Source of the DNA: Phocoena phocoena
Taxonomy: Eukaryota; Chordata; Mammalia; Artiodactyla; Phocoenidae
Length of the DNA stretch: 64,000 nt
Reading direction: 5' to 3'
Assembly: GCF_963924675.1 (NCBI RefSeq)
Contig: NC_089221.1
Coordinates: 136,938,263 to 137,002,262 of the forward strand
Part shown: positions 1-12,125 of the stretch, piece by piece
Layout of the letters: every line of letters begins with the position of its first letter
Numbering within the stretch: the first letter of the stretch is position 1
Program-made: the position numbers and the translations under genes
The notes under the pieces: model-generated
Seen by the model: only the letters and a program-made list of their open reading frames with translations
What the model was told of the DNA's origin: nothing
Databases searched by the model: none

Positions 1-1164
1 TGAATGATTTGGCTGCATCCAAGCAGGCGAGACCTGAGAACACTCGCTCACAAGGCTGTCTCTCCTAACCAAATGGCACCACATACTATGATGTTATAAT
101 ATTAGGTTCTTAATCATGGAAACACTGGCATCTGTTTCGGCGGAAGCTCCCTCCCAGATGGTGCGTCCCACTGTTTTTGTCGTCAGGAACAGCGTGAGGT
201 TTCTTAAATGGTTTTAAGCTTCCAAGTCATCTTCCACACAATGGCAGCCTGTTAATTAAGTGGTCCCTTTGTGATTGCATTTGATAAATATGAGATGAGA
301 AGGGTTTATTGAGATGTTAGAAAAAAGGAAGGCAAAGCAACAGGGAGGAGCTCATGTAGGCAGAAAGGCCTTTGTGTGGGCGTCTTCCAGTGGGCTTCAA
401 GGGAATCAGGGACAGCTTAGGATACACAGAAGGGAGAAGGCTGGGATTCACAGACAAAGCTGCTGCCTCTACCCATTAGATGTCCAGCCAGATGCAAATG
501 GTGTGTATTTCATGGCAACCATGCTTAGCCCAGCTCTTTGCATTGAGGCAGGCAGGGAGGTGGAAATTTTCCAGATCTTTCTCAGAGTTGAGTGACTCCA
601 GCCGCTCGCCGATGTGCAGTTGTCATTCACGCTGCCAGGCGCTGTTTTGACTCCAGTTGTCAAGATTCAAGAAGTGCAGCTCCAAAAATGGTATCTGCTC
701 TGGAAGCAGTGTTCTGTGTTCTTGGAGCAGCAGATGACTGGTGACAACATACAATTAAATATAAATGCTCGGCCCAAGAACTCAACTTGGAGGGTTGGTG
801 AAGTTTCAGGTCTGACTTGTTAAACTTAGCTTTTTCCAAAGACTGGGCAATGTTCTCCAAAAACAGCACTGCAGGGAATCAGGCCTAAAGATAAGTGGAG
901 GCTTCAGTTGAATATAGAGCTCTGTCAGCCAGCCTCCTGCCTTCAGGCAGAAATACATCAGCTGCAGGCCAGAGAAAAGATTCTGTGATACCTAATGACT
1001 TCCTTGTCTTGCCTACTGGTTCAATCTTAGTTCAACTGTTCATGCAAGGAATATCTATGAGGTATCTTCTAGGAGGAAGACATATATCTGGGATGTAGTG
1101 ACTGGACTGCTGTGCTCCTGCCCTTAGGAGCTTTACAGTCAGGCAAGCTCATGATTCTGTGAGC
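1..1164. other. no gene or repeat recognised
   Basis: I see no coding exon, RNA gene or clear repeat here. The open frames are short, overlap on both strands and show no recognisable domain. Confidence 0.5.
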
Positions 1165-1266
1165 ACTTGAGGGCAGAGGCTTTGGCCTTTATACTCCCAA
1201 CACCTAGCCCAGTTCTTGCTGCATAGTAGGTGCTTAATAAATGCTTGCTGAATGACTGCATGAATG
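1165..1266 (+). repeat. L2 LINE 3' end
   Basis: The segment carries the L2 terminus: a 'cacctagcccagttcttg' stretch, then 'gtaggtgcttaataaatg' and a short tgaatga repeat. It is an ancient, inactive fragment. Confidence 0.75.
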
Positions 1267-3100
1267 AGTCCTACTTCCCACCCCCTCCTGTAGTTAGTAT
1301 TGTTCTATATCTTTCTTAACTTTCTCCTCCTGCGCTCATTAGTACTTACTTTTCTGGCTTTGGTGGCTATAGAGAATAGCTGTTTCTTAGCTGCTGCACT
1401 CTAATACTTGGAAATTGTTAGTAATTCACCTTTCGGCCATCACTCTTCCAGTTCCTTCTGGTCTTACCCTGGTGTCAGCATCTGCTCTTGGTCACCTGTA
1501 CTAAGAAAAATAATTTGTTTTGGCATCTAGTGATCCTTTACAGCTTGCAAAGGTTTTCACTTGTTAATGTAAAGTACAGTTTCAAGGACTGTGGGAGAAC
1601 CCCTAATAAACCCCAGTATCACCCAGGCTGCACGCACCCAAATACTGCCCCTAACCCCAACTCCCTCAACCTTAAAGTCCAGCATCAGCAAATTTAAAGC
1701 TTTCATTTCACGTTAAAATAAGATTTAGAAAAATAATAATAATAAGATTTAGAGACTACCTCCCCTAAAACAGGCATCACATTGATAATCACATTTTTTA
1801 ACATGGTAGCGTAAATTATACCAGATCCTATGCTGAAGGTGGATTATAACACAGAGGAAAGAAAGCTGGAAAAGCACAGGAAAGTCCAGATAATTGGCTC
1901 CATCCAGACCTGCCCAGCCACAAATCTCTGAACCATAGTAGAGCGGTTCATCAGTTACTAACATCTTTTTATTATTGCTATTATTACAACAACTACTACT
2001 GCTATTACCATTAATGTGCTTCTACTATCTAAACATGAGCCTGGCAAATTTCAGCTTCCTTTGTGACATGTGAGCTCAAGTGTCAATTACGTTTTCACAG
2101 CTCTTCATAAGGAGGCTGATCCTTTTGTTTTTACTAAGTGTCAACAGATGTTCTGTTAAAATATTCACAAACTCTCAAAGGGAAAGGTTTTGATGGCTAG
2201 TTAACTTAAACAGAACTGGAACTAAGAGGAAAGGATTTCTTTGGGGGTAGTAAGCAGAAGATAGAGTCGTGGTCTAATAGAGACAGTGTCTTTGTCTCTT
2301 AACCAGTTTCTTCTCCTTCCCATGGAGGGGAGACCCTCAGTTCAGTGGCTGATTTTGGAGGACATTGTAAAAAGTGGTTAAGCTCGTTGTTACATGTTCC
2401 AGTGATGAGCCAGTAGCATCCTTGATTCTGAGCACTTCCCTCCCTGTACAGGGAGGTTACCCTACTTGTTCTTCACCATGGCAGCCACCACTGTACCCCA
2501 GGGTGGCTGTCTCCATTTCACACAGCTCCCCTGTCGAAGAAAGCTAAGAGGCTTTCTCACTGGTCAGGTGCTCCTTTCTCCTATCCATTACCCAGTCTAT
2601 TTCCCTGGCTTCTGATCTCCTACCTTCCGAATTCCATATATTTCTTGACTCCTTGTCCGTGGTCTGCTTGGATTTCTCTCCTCCAGATGTTCCTTCAATA
2701 CATGCTGCCCTTTTGCCTGATTCCCTAGCTTCCTACCTAGTCTCTGTAAGCCATCATGACCCTACCTCCCCCCACAGAAGAAATACAGAGGATATAGAGC
2801 CATACCTTTCCCAACACCCCCTGGAAATGACAGAACTTAGCAGTCTGGCTGAAAATTGCTGGACAAGAAATGGGTCACAACTTGCTGCAAGCAGGGCCTT
2901 GCTCATTCTTTTTATCCAGTCCATGGCCTAAGCTCTTCCTCACATGATCCCAGCTACACTCTGATGCTTCTTTTTTATCCTGACCGGCCTTCCTGGTAAG
3001 ATGGAAGACACTGAAAATGGCAAATCCGTAGAAGTGGAGTTTCAACTTCTCCCCTCAGCTTTGCTCACAGGGACACAATTTCCTCCAGAAGCATGAAAGA
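1267..3100. other. no gene recognised; short AAT-rich stretch
   Basis: I find no exon or clear transposon. Two copies of 'aataagattta' about 27 bp apart flank an (AAT)n stretch near 1718-1753. A weak MIR 3'-end-like segment may lie at 1970-2045. Confidence 0.45.
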
Positions 3101-3110
3101 GAATGTTATT

Positions 3111-3747
3111 TTTTTTTTAATAGACGTTTTTTAGAGCAGTTTTTGGTTCACAGCGAAGTTGAACAGAAACACAGGGTTCCCGAATACCCCCATCCCCCAC
3201 ATGCCCATCCTCCCCCACTATCAACGTCCTGCGCCAGAGTGGACAGTTGCTACAGCTGATGAACCTGCATGAATACATCCTTATCATCAAAGTCTGTAGT
3301 TTACGTTAGGGCTCATTCTTGGTGTTGTATATTCTGTGGGTTTTGACAAATGTATACTGACACGTACCCACCATTACAGTATCATGCAGAAGAGTTTCAC
3401 TGCCCTAAATATTCTCTGTGCTCCACCTGTTCATCTCTCCATCCCCTGTGACTCCTGGCAACTACTTATCCTTTTACTGTCTCCATAGTTTTGCCTTTTC
3501 CACAATGTCATATAATGGGAATCATAGAGTATGTAGCCTTTTCTGATTGGCGTCTTTCACTTAGTAACATGCATTTAAGTTTCTCCATGTCTTTTCATGG
3601 CTGGATAGCTCATTTCTTTTTGGCACTGAGTAATATTCCATTGTCTGGGTGTATCACAGTTTATTGATCCGTTCACCTGGTGAAGGACATCTTGATTGTT
3701 TCCACGTTTTGGCAAGTATGAATAAAGTTGCTATAAACATTCATGGG
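3111..3747 (-). mobile_element. 5'-truncated L1, minus strand
   Basis: Reading the complement, this is the end of L1 ORF2 and the 3'UTR with its A-tail, seen on the plus strand as a T-run at 3111. Lines such as 'gagtaatattccattgt' are typical of L1 read backwards. 'gaatgttatttttt' (from 3101) and 'gaatgttgttttt' (3748-3760) look like a target-site duplication. It is non-autonomous and dead. Confidence 0.8.
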
Positions 3748-4465
3748 GAATGTTGTTTTTAATTATATTTCTAATCAATGATGACTTCCAGATGAGCAAG
3801 GATGAGTTCCAACAAACATATGTGGCTCAGTAAGTAGGATACGTAGTCAACCCAAAGCCTCCCAAACACCTGTCCCCAAATTGTCTGTAGATAAATCTCT
3901 CAAGGAGTTTATAGAAGGCACAGATTTTTGAGCCCCACTCCCAAAGACTGATTCAGTAGGACTAGGAAATCACCAGGTAGAAGGAACATAGGCTTAACCT
4001 CCAAAAGGAAAGAGGCAATGGAAAGTTAATATCTCATTTGTACCAGAGAGAACTATGTACAGTGAGGAGTTTGGCGACTAATAACCACAACTCATCTGAT
4101 GGAGACATTGTGTTCTTCTCTGAGCCTCTTGGGGAAATGACATGGTGGCTAAAAGAATTGTTGATATGTACTATCCTCTCCCATTAAAAGGAGCTAAAAA
4201 AGCCCTGGGCACCAAGATGTGAACTATTTCCTTCAGGGTAGAGTGGAGCCACTAAAAATAGCCTTGGAAAATAAGGAGTTGTAGAGGTTCAACAAGGAAA
4301 ACAAATCAGAAATAAATTTGGCACCAAGAAAGAAAGAAGGAGACAAACTCTCACAAGAAATAAGGAGAAAGAGGTTATTAGCTTGGGTACCTAAAAACAG
4401 GTACATTTTTCCCACACACAGAGCTGCTGGCTGGCATTCCTACAGCGTAAATCAGTCCCTCCAGA
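3748..4465. other. mostly unassigned; MER5-like fragment
   Basis: No gene is seen. At about 3930-3965 'gagccccactcccaaagac' followed by 'tgattcagtagga' resembles the middle of a MER5A-type hAT element. The rest is unassigned. Confidence 0.35.
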
Positions 4466-4880
4466 GCAGAGGAAGATGAGTCAGAGGATCAGCCAGGATA
4501 AGCTAGGTTATGCCAGGGTAACAAACAACCCCTCAAATCTCAGAGGCTTCAAAGCACAATGGTTTGTTTCTCATTCCTGTTGCCTGTCCAGTGTGGGTTT
4601 AGTAGGGGCTCTGCTCCTTGTAAACAGTCAGGGACCCAGGCTGATAAAGGCTTCATCTCCCCAAGTGCTTCCAGGATCACTACAGGGGTCAGGGGTTGCT
4701 GCACTGTTGGGCACTGACAAATGAATGCACCAGCCTGGAAATGATGCATAGCACCTTCACTCGTGTTTCATTGACCAGTGCAAGTCACATGGCCCTGCTT
4801 GTGTTGAAGTGGGATAAGGAAGTGAAGATATACCATGTGTCCAGGAGGCAGAGAATGAGAAAAGGTGTAAACAACTCTGC
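4466..4880 (-). repeat. ancient interspersed repeat, family undetermined
   Basis: The pattern 'ccagggtaacaaacaaccc' followed by 'ctcagaggcttcaaa' and, later, 'gcaagtcacatggcc' is shared by a class of old LTR-like mammalian repeats. I cannot assign the family. The short frames here on both strands are by-products. Confidence 0.4.
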
Positions 4881-5064
4881 CAACTACTGTAGTCAGATAA
4901 AGGAGCTGAGGGAGGGCGGATGGGGACAGTGGAGGGAAGTCTCCTTGGAGCCAACAATTTGCGATTTGATTTTCATCTCTGTCTTTACTAATCAAGAGGA
5001 GCAGCCTTATCCAATGTCCCTGAGTGTGTCCTGAGCCTCACTTCCTGCCTGCAAGAAAAAGGAC

Positions 5065-5475
5065 AGTGTAGTAGTGAACAGCCTGGGCCCTGGAGTCAGG
5101 CCAACCCGCATTCATGTCTGGAACCTACCAGTTGTGTGACCTTGGGCAAGTTATTAATCTCTCTGGACCTCACTTTCCTTAGCTGTATAAGGTGGATGAC
5201 CATAGCACCTACCTTATGGGGTTATTGTGAGGATTAAATGAGATCATACAAAAAAAGAGTTTTAGGCCAGAGCTGCTTAAACTAGGCTGTGCCAGCAAAC
5301 TACTCAGGGAGCTTGTTAGCATGTATTTGTGATTCAAAGGTCTTGGATGAGGCCTGAGATCTTGCATTTCCAACAAGCTCCCAATGATGCCTATATTGCT
5401 GGTTCATGGACCATCCCTTAGTAGCAAGGATTTTAGATCAGTGTCCAGACATGGTAGATTATTCTTAAAACTGGA
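5065..5475 (+). repeat. MIR SINE, split by a MER5A-like element
   Basis: The core is clear: 'ctggagtcagg', 'gttgtgtgaccttgggcaag' and 'gaggattaaatgagat'. The 3' tail resumes at 5431 with 'cagtgtccagacatggtag', matching the MIR/L2-type end. The 163 bases between belong to an inserted hAT element. MIR is an ancient tRNA-derived SINE and no longer active. Confidence 0.8.
5268..5430 (+). mobile_element. MER5A-like hAT element
   Basis: A non-autonomous hAT-Charlie type element starts with 'cagagctgcttaaac', contains 'gagatcttgcatttccaac' and ends with 'ccttagtagcaagga'. It is flanked by 'ttttaggc' (5260-5267) and 'ttttagat' (5431-5438), a degraded 8-bp target-site duplication as expected for hAT. 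It carries no transposase. Confidence 0.75.
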
Positions 5476-5589
5476 TTGAGAGATTGCAAAGGTTCTACTG
5501 CCCCGGCCCTCGATGAATGGAAATAACAGCTGCTCGTTGGTGGAAGTGTCTGTGTCTAATGCTTCCACAGACAAATGTTCTATGTGGAG

Positions 5590-5735
5590 GTTGATGAGCA
5601 GGTGCTAGAATTGGGAGGCCTGGGTTGGTATCCAAGTTCTGCTCCTCAGCAGCTCTGTGGTTTGGGCGAGTTATGGAGACTCTGTGAACATCTGTATCTA
5701 ATCTATAAAATGAGCATAATAATACAGATCCACCA
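5590..5735 (+). repeat. MIR SINE fragment
   Basis: The core order is recognisable ('ggcctgggttggtatccaag', 'ctctgtggtttgggcgag', 'ctataaaatgagcataata') but diverged. Confidence 0.6.
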
Positions 5736-6642
5736 TTTGTCATCTGTGATTCCACAATCCAAAGAGCTCTGAAACTGTAAGTTTCTTCACTGTTTGGCAC
5801 ACTGTGACCTGGCAGGAAAAGCTGACATATATTGACATGAGGCTGTTTACAGCTTTTATTTTATGCCTCTTATGACTATTTCTGTGTTTCATCACAGAAA
5901 TATGAATGGGTTTGATAATTAAACACTGCTGCAGACGCTGCTGGGCTTAGAATAACATATGGCAAGTGTACCATTTAGCTTTCCAACAACTAAAAAACTG
6001 ATTTCGGAAACACACCTGGCCTCAAAATTTTAGAGCAGACACTACGGACCTGAAGGGAAGGAAAAAGCGCTTGTAAGACACTGAGCACCATACCTAACAC
6101 AAAGTAAGTGCTCAACAGACAGGAGTTGTTACTGAAGTTATTGTTCATCCCAGTGCTTCCCTCGGACAGAGGGGTAGGGAATTCAGGAGGCAGGGTCTGT
6201 GGGTCCCCTGAAGATACATAGGACAGGATCAAGTTTGTGCCTGTGTTTTTAGCCCTTTGATTTGTCTTCTGTTTTCTCCTGAAAAATAAAAAAATGCATG
6301 GAAATGAATGTATACCATGAGGGTGCAGACAGCAAGGTGGAACAAAAGCAAGACTCAGACAGGTGGAAAGGGTTCTCCCCTGTGCCCACAGAAGCAGCTG
6401 GCAGGAATGCAGCTTCATAGGCCCCCAAGGACAGTTGCTTTCCTTGAGGCCTCTTTGAATATACTGTTGAAGAGTGTCACTTGAGCAAAAGACTCCAGTC
6501 CTTACCCTGCCATTCTCCTGCTGGGGGCACTCGGGATGCCTTCATCTTCACAGATCTCAGCTTTCTTATGTGACAACCAGACAATAATGCAATCCCAGCT
6601 CCAACTGCCATATTGCAGGGGCCACATTAAAAGTGGTCCCAG
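5736..6642. other. no gene recognised; short L2/MIR tail
   Basis: At about 6080-6125 there is a short MIR/L2 3'-end-like stretch ('aaagtaagtgctcaacag'). The 142-codon minus frame at 5990-6418 shows no domain and overlaps this fragment, so I do not call it a gene. Confidence 0.4.
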
Positions 6643-7436
6643 TGTTCATTGCAGCACTATTTACAATAGCCAGGACATGGAAGCAACCTAAATGCCCATC
6701 AACAGAGGAATGGATAAAGAAGATGTGGTACATATATACAATGGAATATTACTCAGCCATGAAAAGGAATGAAATTGGGTCATTTGTAGAGATGTAGATG
6801 GACCTAGAGACTGTCATACAGAATGAAGTAAGTCAGAAAGAGAAAAATATTGTATACTAACGTGTATATGTGGAATGTAAAAAAATGGTATAGAGCAGGG
6901 GTCCCCAACCCCTGGGCCGCACAACAGGAGGTGGGTGGTGGACAAGCAAGCAAAGCTTCACCTGGCACTCCCCATGGCTCGCGTTACTGCCTGAACCATC
7001 CCCCCTATCACTTGCATTACCATCTGCACCATCTCCCCCCCACCCCTCCATCCATGGAAAAATTGTCTTCCATGAAACTGGTCCCTGGTGCCAAAAAGTG
7101 TGGGGACTGCTGGTGTAGATGATCTTATTTGCAAAGCAGAAATAGAGACACAGATGTAGAGAACAAACGTATGGATACCAAGGGGGAAGGGAGGGGTGGG
7201 ATGAATTGGGAGATGGGGATTGATATATATATACACTTTTGATACTATGTATAAAATAGATAACTAATGAGAACCTACTGTATATCACAGGAAACTCTAC
7301 TTAATGCTCTGCAGTGACCTAAATGGGAAGGAAATCCAAAAAAGGGGGGTACTGGTATACGTATAGCTGATTCACTTTGCTGTACAGTAGAAACTAACAT
7401 AACATTGTAAAGCAACCATACTCCAATGGAAAAACA
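6643..7436 (+). mobile_element. 5'-truncated L1 tail (ORF2 end and 3'UTR)
   Basis: The sequence runs from the end of L1 ORF2 ('caatagccaggacatggaag') through the cetartiodactyl-type 3'UTR ('gtatagctgattcactttgc') to a short A-rich tail. It is flanked by 'aaaagtggtcccag' (6629-6642) and 'aaaagcggtcacag' (7437-7450), a target-site duplication matching at 12 of 14 bases. A hAT element sits inside at 6896-7112. Confidence 0.85.
6896..7112. mobile_element. MER1-like hAT element nested in the L1 tail
   Basis: The element begins 'caggggtccccaacccctg' and ends 'gtgtggggactgctg', inverted ends typical of the MER1-type non-autonomous hAT-Charlie group. It is flanked by 'gtatagag' (6888-6895) and 'gtgtagat' (7113-7120), an 8-bp duplication with two mismatches. 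Removing it restores the L1 3'UTR across 'gtatagatgatctt'. The overlapping 90- to 143-codon frames are by-products. Confidence 0.8.
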
Positions 7437-7708
7437 AAAAGCGGTCACAGATGTGAATGCATTTTGAAAGGGAAAATCCGTGTTCGCAGGTTGAGTATAA
7501 TTATTCATTTGACTACAAGCAGGAGATGGTGAGAGGACTGACATCACACAGGGAACTCTGGTTAGCACATTCTTTAATCGCACTTCGGCTGTCGACTCTA
7601 ATGGCATTGTTATTTGCACTTGGCTCCCTCACCTTCGTCACAGCCATTTGTGCTTGTCAATTGAGGCCAGCGTGATTGAGTTTTCACAAGATTAACTGCC
7701 CCACCATT

Positions 7709-7754
7709 GCTTATAGACAACCGAAATCAAGGCTTATAGACAACCAAAATCAAG
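7709..7754 (+). repeat. 23-bp tandem duplication
   Basis: Two adjacent copies of a 23-base unit starting 'gcttatagacaacc' occupy 7709-7731 and 7732-7754 and differ at one base (g/a). No function is evident. Confidence 0.9.
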
Positions 7755-7911
7755 GCTTTGGGATACTGTTGTTTGGACTAACACATGACAATTATTTGAA
7801 AGAACACAAGTATAAACAGGACACAGGTTTGAGATTTGTCCTCCCCACTTCTGTCTTTAGCTGATTGCAGACTTTTTGGCTAATGACTTCCTCACCATCC
7901 TCACATTCCAT

Positions 7912-8015
7912 GTTAAGAGCACTGGCTTTGGGGTCAGACAGACCAGAGTGAGACCCAGTCCACTGCCTTGCTGTGTGTGGTCTGGCAACTCACTGAACTC
8001 TCTGAGCCTCAGTGT
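7912..8015 (+). repeat. MIR SINE fragment
   Basis: 'agagcactggctttgggg', then 'ctctgagcctcagtgtcccc' follow the MIR core order. The 3' part is degraded. Confidence 0.6.
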
Positions 8016-9919
8016 CCCCGTGTTCAGTATTCCTAGCTCTAGGAATAATTAGAGCTAGCTGGCATGTGTTTTTGTAAGGTTTAGGTATATAGATAGGATG
8101 TTAAATTTAAATTCCTCCTGTTGTCTCTAAAATTCAGTTATATCTCCCACACAGAATACAATAAACGGTAAGTACTCCCATATGCTAAACAGGGGTGCTA
8201 GTTCCCTGGGGCAGATTTAGTTTAAAAAATAGGAGAGCAGAACCATTTCAGCAAAATAACCCCATGAACCAGCAATGGTAAAGAAGACTGGAGGTTCAAA
8301 GGGTGTTGGAAGAGTCTAGAAAGGGATTTTGTTGGCTATCACCTCCCCAGCTCAGGAGTGTCCCTTCAAAGCCCGAATGTGTTGGAGGTGGGAGTGCAGC
8401 CAAGAGAAACATTCACAGAGATTGGGGATGCCTAGAAGAAGCTGAGGCAGGCACTTACACCTGGCTGTATCTTCACAAAGGTGCAGGATCACAGGATCCA
8501 CTGCTGTTTTGGGGCTAGGGCCAAGAACAGTGGGAGGACTCCTGGGATAGCATGGCATGCTTTTGGTGACATTCGTGACCACAGAGGCTGGTCTACAAAA
8601 GACAGGAGGTTGGGTGGTGACACACACCACACTGGGGCCAGGAGATAGGACTTGGTAGACAACAGCCTACCCATTGCTAAGGCAAGAATGCATGAGTTTC
8701 CCATGGGCCAAGGAGATGCTGCAGAAGCCAGCAGAGCCTGAGCCCTCATGATGGGCCCCCAGCAATAAGATGCTCTAGCACAGACAACCAGGACAGGAGC
8801 TAAGAATGTCACAAGAGGTCAGCCTGAGTGTACAACCAGAGCCTCTGAGAATCTCCAAGTGTGCCCATGAGGCCACCAAGCAGGCACCTGCCAAAGAGGG
8901 TACTGATGACTGATTCCAGCAGCCCTGTAAGAGGGTCCCTTTTCCCTTAATCCCCTCCTCTACCCTGACTCTGAAAAAGCCAGCCAGTCACAGGGACAGG
9001 AAAGAAAGTTAAGTGATAAAAGAGATTACAGTCCCCCACAATCCCCACTGCAGGTCCCTGTAATTAGAGTTGGAGAGGTTGGGGTGGGGGAGGCGGAGTC
9101 TGAATGAGAAGGGATACTGAAGTTCTGATCTCACCTCAAGGGGACCATTTAATACCTGAATTGAGTGTGAACAAACAAAACAGAACTTGTTTTCATAACT
9201 TAAACTGATGAGAAAGCAGCAGATGGAACTGTCCAAGATGTCATCAAGGGGCTGGGTGGGAGTCTGCGGAGCATTGGGGGTGCAGCATTTGGAAGGCAAA
9301 AGACATCCACTGCTTGGTTGTACCTCCCTTGAGTTCAGCCCACTCAATAAATTGGGTACGTATGTCAAGTGCTTAACTGAGGCGCTGCAGCCTGGCTCAG
9401 CTGTTAGATGACAGTGATTACTACTATTATCTTTACCTTAACATTCATTGCAAACTGATTTAGACCTTTTAGTCAATGTACAGAAACCCAGTACGCCTAG
9501 TAAGTGAGAGGAAGGAGAGATTTCTTATTCTGCTTTTAAAAATTTAGGAAGCTCCTGTCTTCACCGGCAAATTCAGGACTACCTGCAGAATCAGGTTGCC
9601 GTGCAGTCTGTCGATATATTGTAATTGAGAGCTGCGAAGGCCCTTCTCACACCTCAGAACATCATGGCGATGTTGTATCTGTCCCCAGCTTCAGCCACAG
9701 AGTTGGAGCGAGAGGTTACTGATGTGACTGGTTATCTTCCCAACTCCTGGTTAAGGTGTAATGAAAGTCGAACACTGTGGGCTTCCCATCAGAACAGAGT
9801 CCCCAGCATGAGCCTTCCTCTTATTGTCCCTCATCAAAACCTTGCTGTCCTAGTGCTCATTTCCTTCTGGCCCTGCTCTCTGCTTTCCTAGCATGTCCGA
9901 TAAACCAAGCAGTTTGTTG
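8016..9919. other. no gene or clear repeat recognised
   Basis: Several frames of 90-120 codons lie on both strands (for example 8489-8812 and 9009-9368 minus), but none shows a known domain or exon-like boundaries. I treat them as chance frames. Confidence 0.45.
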
Positions 9920-10150
9920 ACAGAGCTTCAAGAGGCCAAGGGCCTAAATGTGAATCCTTGTTCTGCCGTTTACTATCTGGGATCCCTGGGCAATTTTCTT
10001 CCTTTCACCTGGCTTCTGCATTTCCATCTGTAAAACGGGAATTGTAGTGCCTGCCCTGTTTATCTCACAGGGCTACTCTGGGGTTCAGTTGCAATTGTGG
10101 ATGTGAGAGGGCTTGGAAAACTTGAAAGCACCATATAAATGACATTGAGA
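9920..10150 (+). repeat. MIR SINE
   Basis: Recognisable segments in order are 'aatccttgttctgccgttta', 'tctgtaaaacgggaattgta', 'tctcacagggctactctgg' and 'agcaccatataaatgacatt'. It is a nearly full-length ancient copy. Confidence 0.75.
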
Positions 10151-11914
10151 TGCTCGGAAGTGTAATGTCCTCATTAAGTCCAGATAACACTCTGCATGTG
10201 AATAGGCTGGACCCCAGTGGACTTCAGAGGTGGGAAGTCTAGCCATGTGTTAGGGTCAGTATGAAAAGCGTATTTGACAAACCTCAATCTGTCCCATGCA
10301 CTAATTTAAGATCCAGTGGTGTTTCTGATACTAAAATCCCCCTAGACTCAGTGTTTATCTGGCCCACTCCAGGATCTGCCCAAAATTTGCTGTTAAAAAA
10401 GAAAATAAAATTACTATCAAAATATGAGGCTTCTTAGGAACATTTTCCTTCTTTCATGTACACGTTGCCTGGACTGGGCACTCAGTGCCTCTACAACAGT
10501 CAACACTGTGGCTCAGCCTAGCCCTCCTCCTACATAAGGGATTGCAATTTATTTGACGCCCCAGTGCAGGTCCCCTCGCTTACAGATCTGGTCAGACTCA
10601 CCTGTGCAGCACACTGGCCCAGAATTTTCTGAGAAGAAGCCTTTGTCCTCAGTGCTGACAAGCAACATGAACTCTCTCAAACCAAGAAAAACATTGCCAT
10701 AGGCCCCCAAGATGTAAGGTCCAAGTCCAGAGTGGCTCCAGTCTGAATCGAGCAATTAAATCTGCGTCTGCCCCTACCCAAAACCTCAAAAATGTTAACA
10801 TCTTGCACGTGTCAAGAGGGTTATTTATAAAACTATTTGCTTGTCAACCCCAGGAGGACATTCTGTACTTTTTTGCTGGATTACTGTATATTTATGACCC
10901 GTGGCTTGAAAACTAACTTTGGCAGGAATACTTATCTACGAAGAATTCTATGAGCCCCCCGTGCAGCACAGCCTGCATTCAGTCGCCGTCGTGCAGGGGC
11001 TGGGCAGGGTTCTGGTGGAGAGCTAGTCCATGGCTTGCTGCAGCAGAAAATGAGTTCCAGATGTGTGCTTCTTCAGGGGAAGGATTTCAGTTTCAGATAT
11101 TTTAGATCAGAGGCTTGTTTTCTTTCTATCTCTTGCGTTTTTTACTCTAGTGAATAATTAGTCTTGAACATTAAGAACATGGAGTCTGTTTGTTGCCTCC
11201 CGCACTTGATGCTTTAGCACCCTCCCCCGACCCTGCAAAAGTCTCCCAGTTTGGAGAGCTAGCCTTCTGATCTCCCAGTTTAGATCTGGTTATCTGTTCC
11301 TAGTGTGTGACACACAGAGAGCCATTTGGTTGGAGAAGAGAGGGCTTGGCATGATGTGGGGTAGACTCTAATCCGGGACAGTAAATTACCTGCGAGAGAC
11401 TTTTGACACCATTCTTTCCCAAGGACTGCCTCTGTGGAGCTAGCCCTCCTCCACCGTGTCCCCGTGGTCAGCTTCATCAGCCATAGGGTCTTCTGCTGAC
11501 AGGGATGCTGAGCCCATCCAACATCACGGCAGATTTCTTGCTCTCTCTTGAGCAGTGAACTTATAGTTCATTTTTCTGCTCTCTTCAAGATTGAAGGACC
11601 CAAAGTGGGAGTGGTCTGTAAGTGTGTGTGTGTGTTGTGCAGTGACAGATAAAAGAACTTGTATCTGAGGACCTAGAGAGACCCGAAGGAACAGAAAAAT
11701 CTGTGCACACAGAGGGTGACACGTGCAATTGATCCTCATGCAGTCTCTGCAATGTTTTCCGTAGCTGTAATGCCCATATTTTTATTCTTAAAAGCCTTTG
11801 AGCCTTGATTAAGGGCTTATTCCTAAAAGTCTTGAGCTGTAATGTTATACACACCTGGTAGGTATACTTGGAGATACAGTGAAATCCCTTTAGCTAATTT
11901 CCTTACCACACTGC
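10151..11914. other. no gene or clear repeat recognised
   Basis: No exon, RNA gene or repeat is evident. A short (TG)n run lies at about 11619-11634. Part of 10.85-11.2 kb is relatively high-complexity and might be conserved non-coding DNA, which cannot be judged without alignment. Confidence 0.4.
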
Positions 11915-12125
11915 ATAATAGTAATAGTAAGTTATTATCATATTACCATTTATCAAGTGTTTGGCATTTAGCACACTCTTTCCAATTCTTAGAAATGGCA
12001 AAGATTTTATCACCCTTATTTTACAGGTAAAAAAAGCTGAGCCACGGAGAGGTTAAGTAGTTTTCCAAAAGACACATGACTGATTATAAGTGGAACTGGT
12101 GTTTGAACCCAGAATGTGTTGGCTC
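11915..12125 (-). repeat. MIR SINE, minus strand
   Basis: The reverse-complement MIR pattern is clear: 'cccttattttacaggtaaaa', 'cacggagaggttaagtag' and 'tggtgtttgaacccagaat'. Confidence 0.8.

Noticed and set aside
6857..7288. A 143-codon minus-strand frame as a gene
   Set aside because: It lies entirely within an L1 tail and a hAT element, so it is a by-product of repeat sequence.
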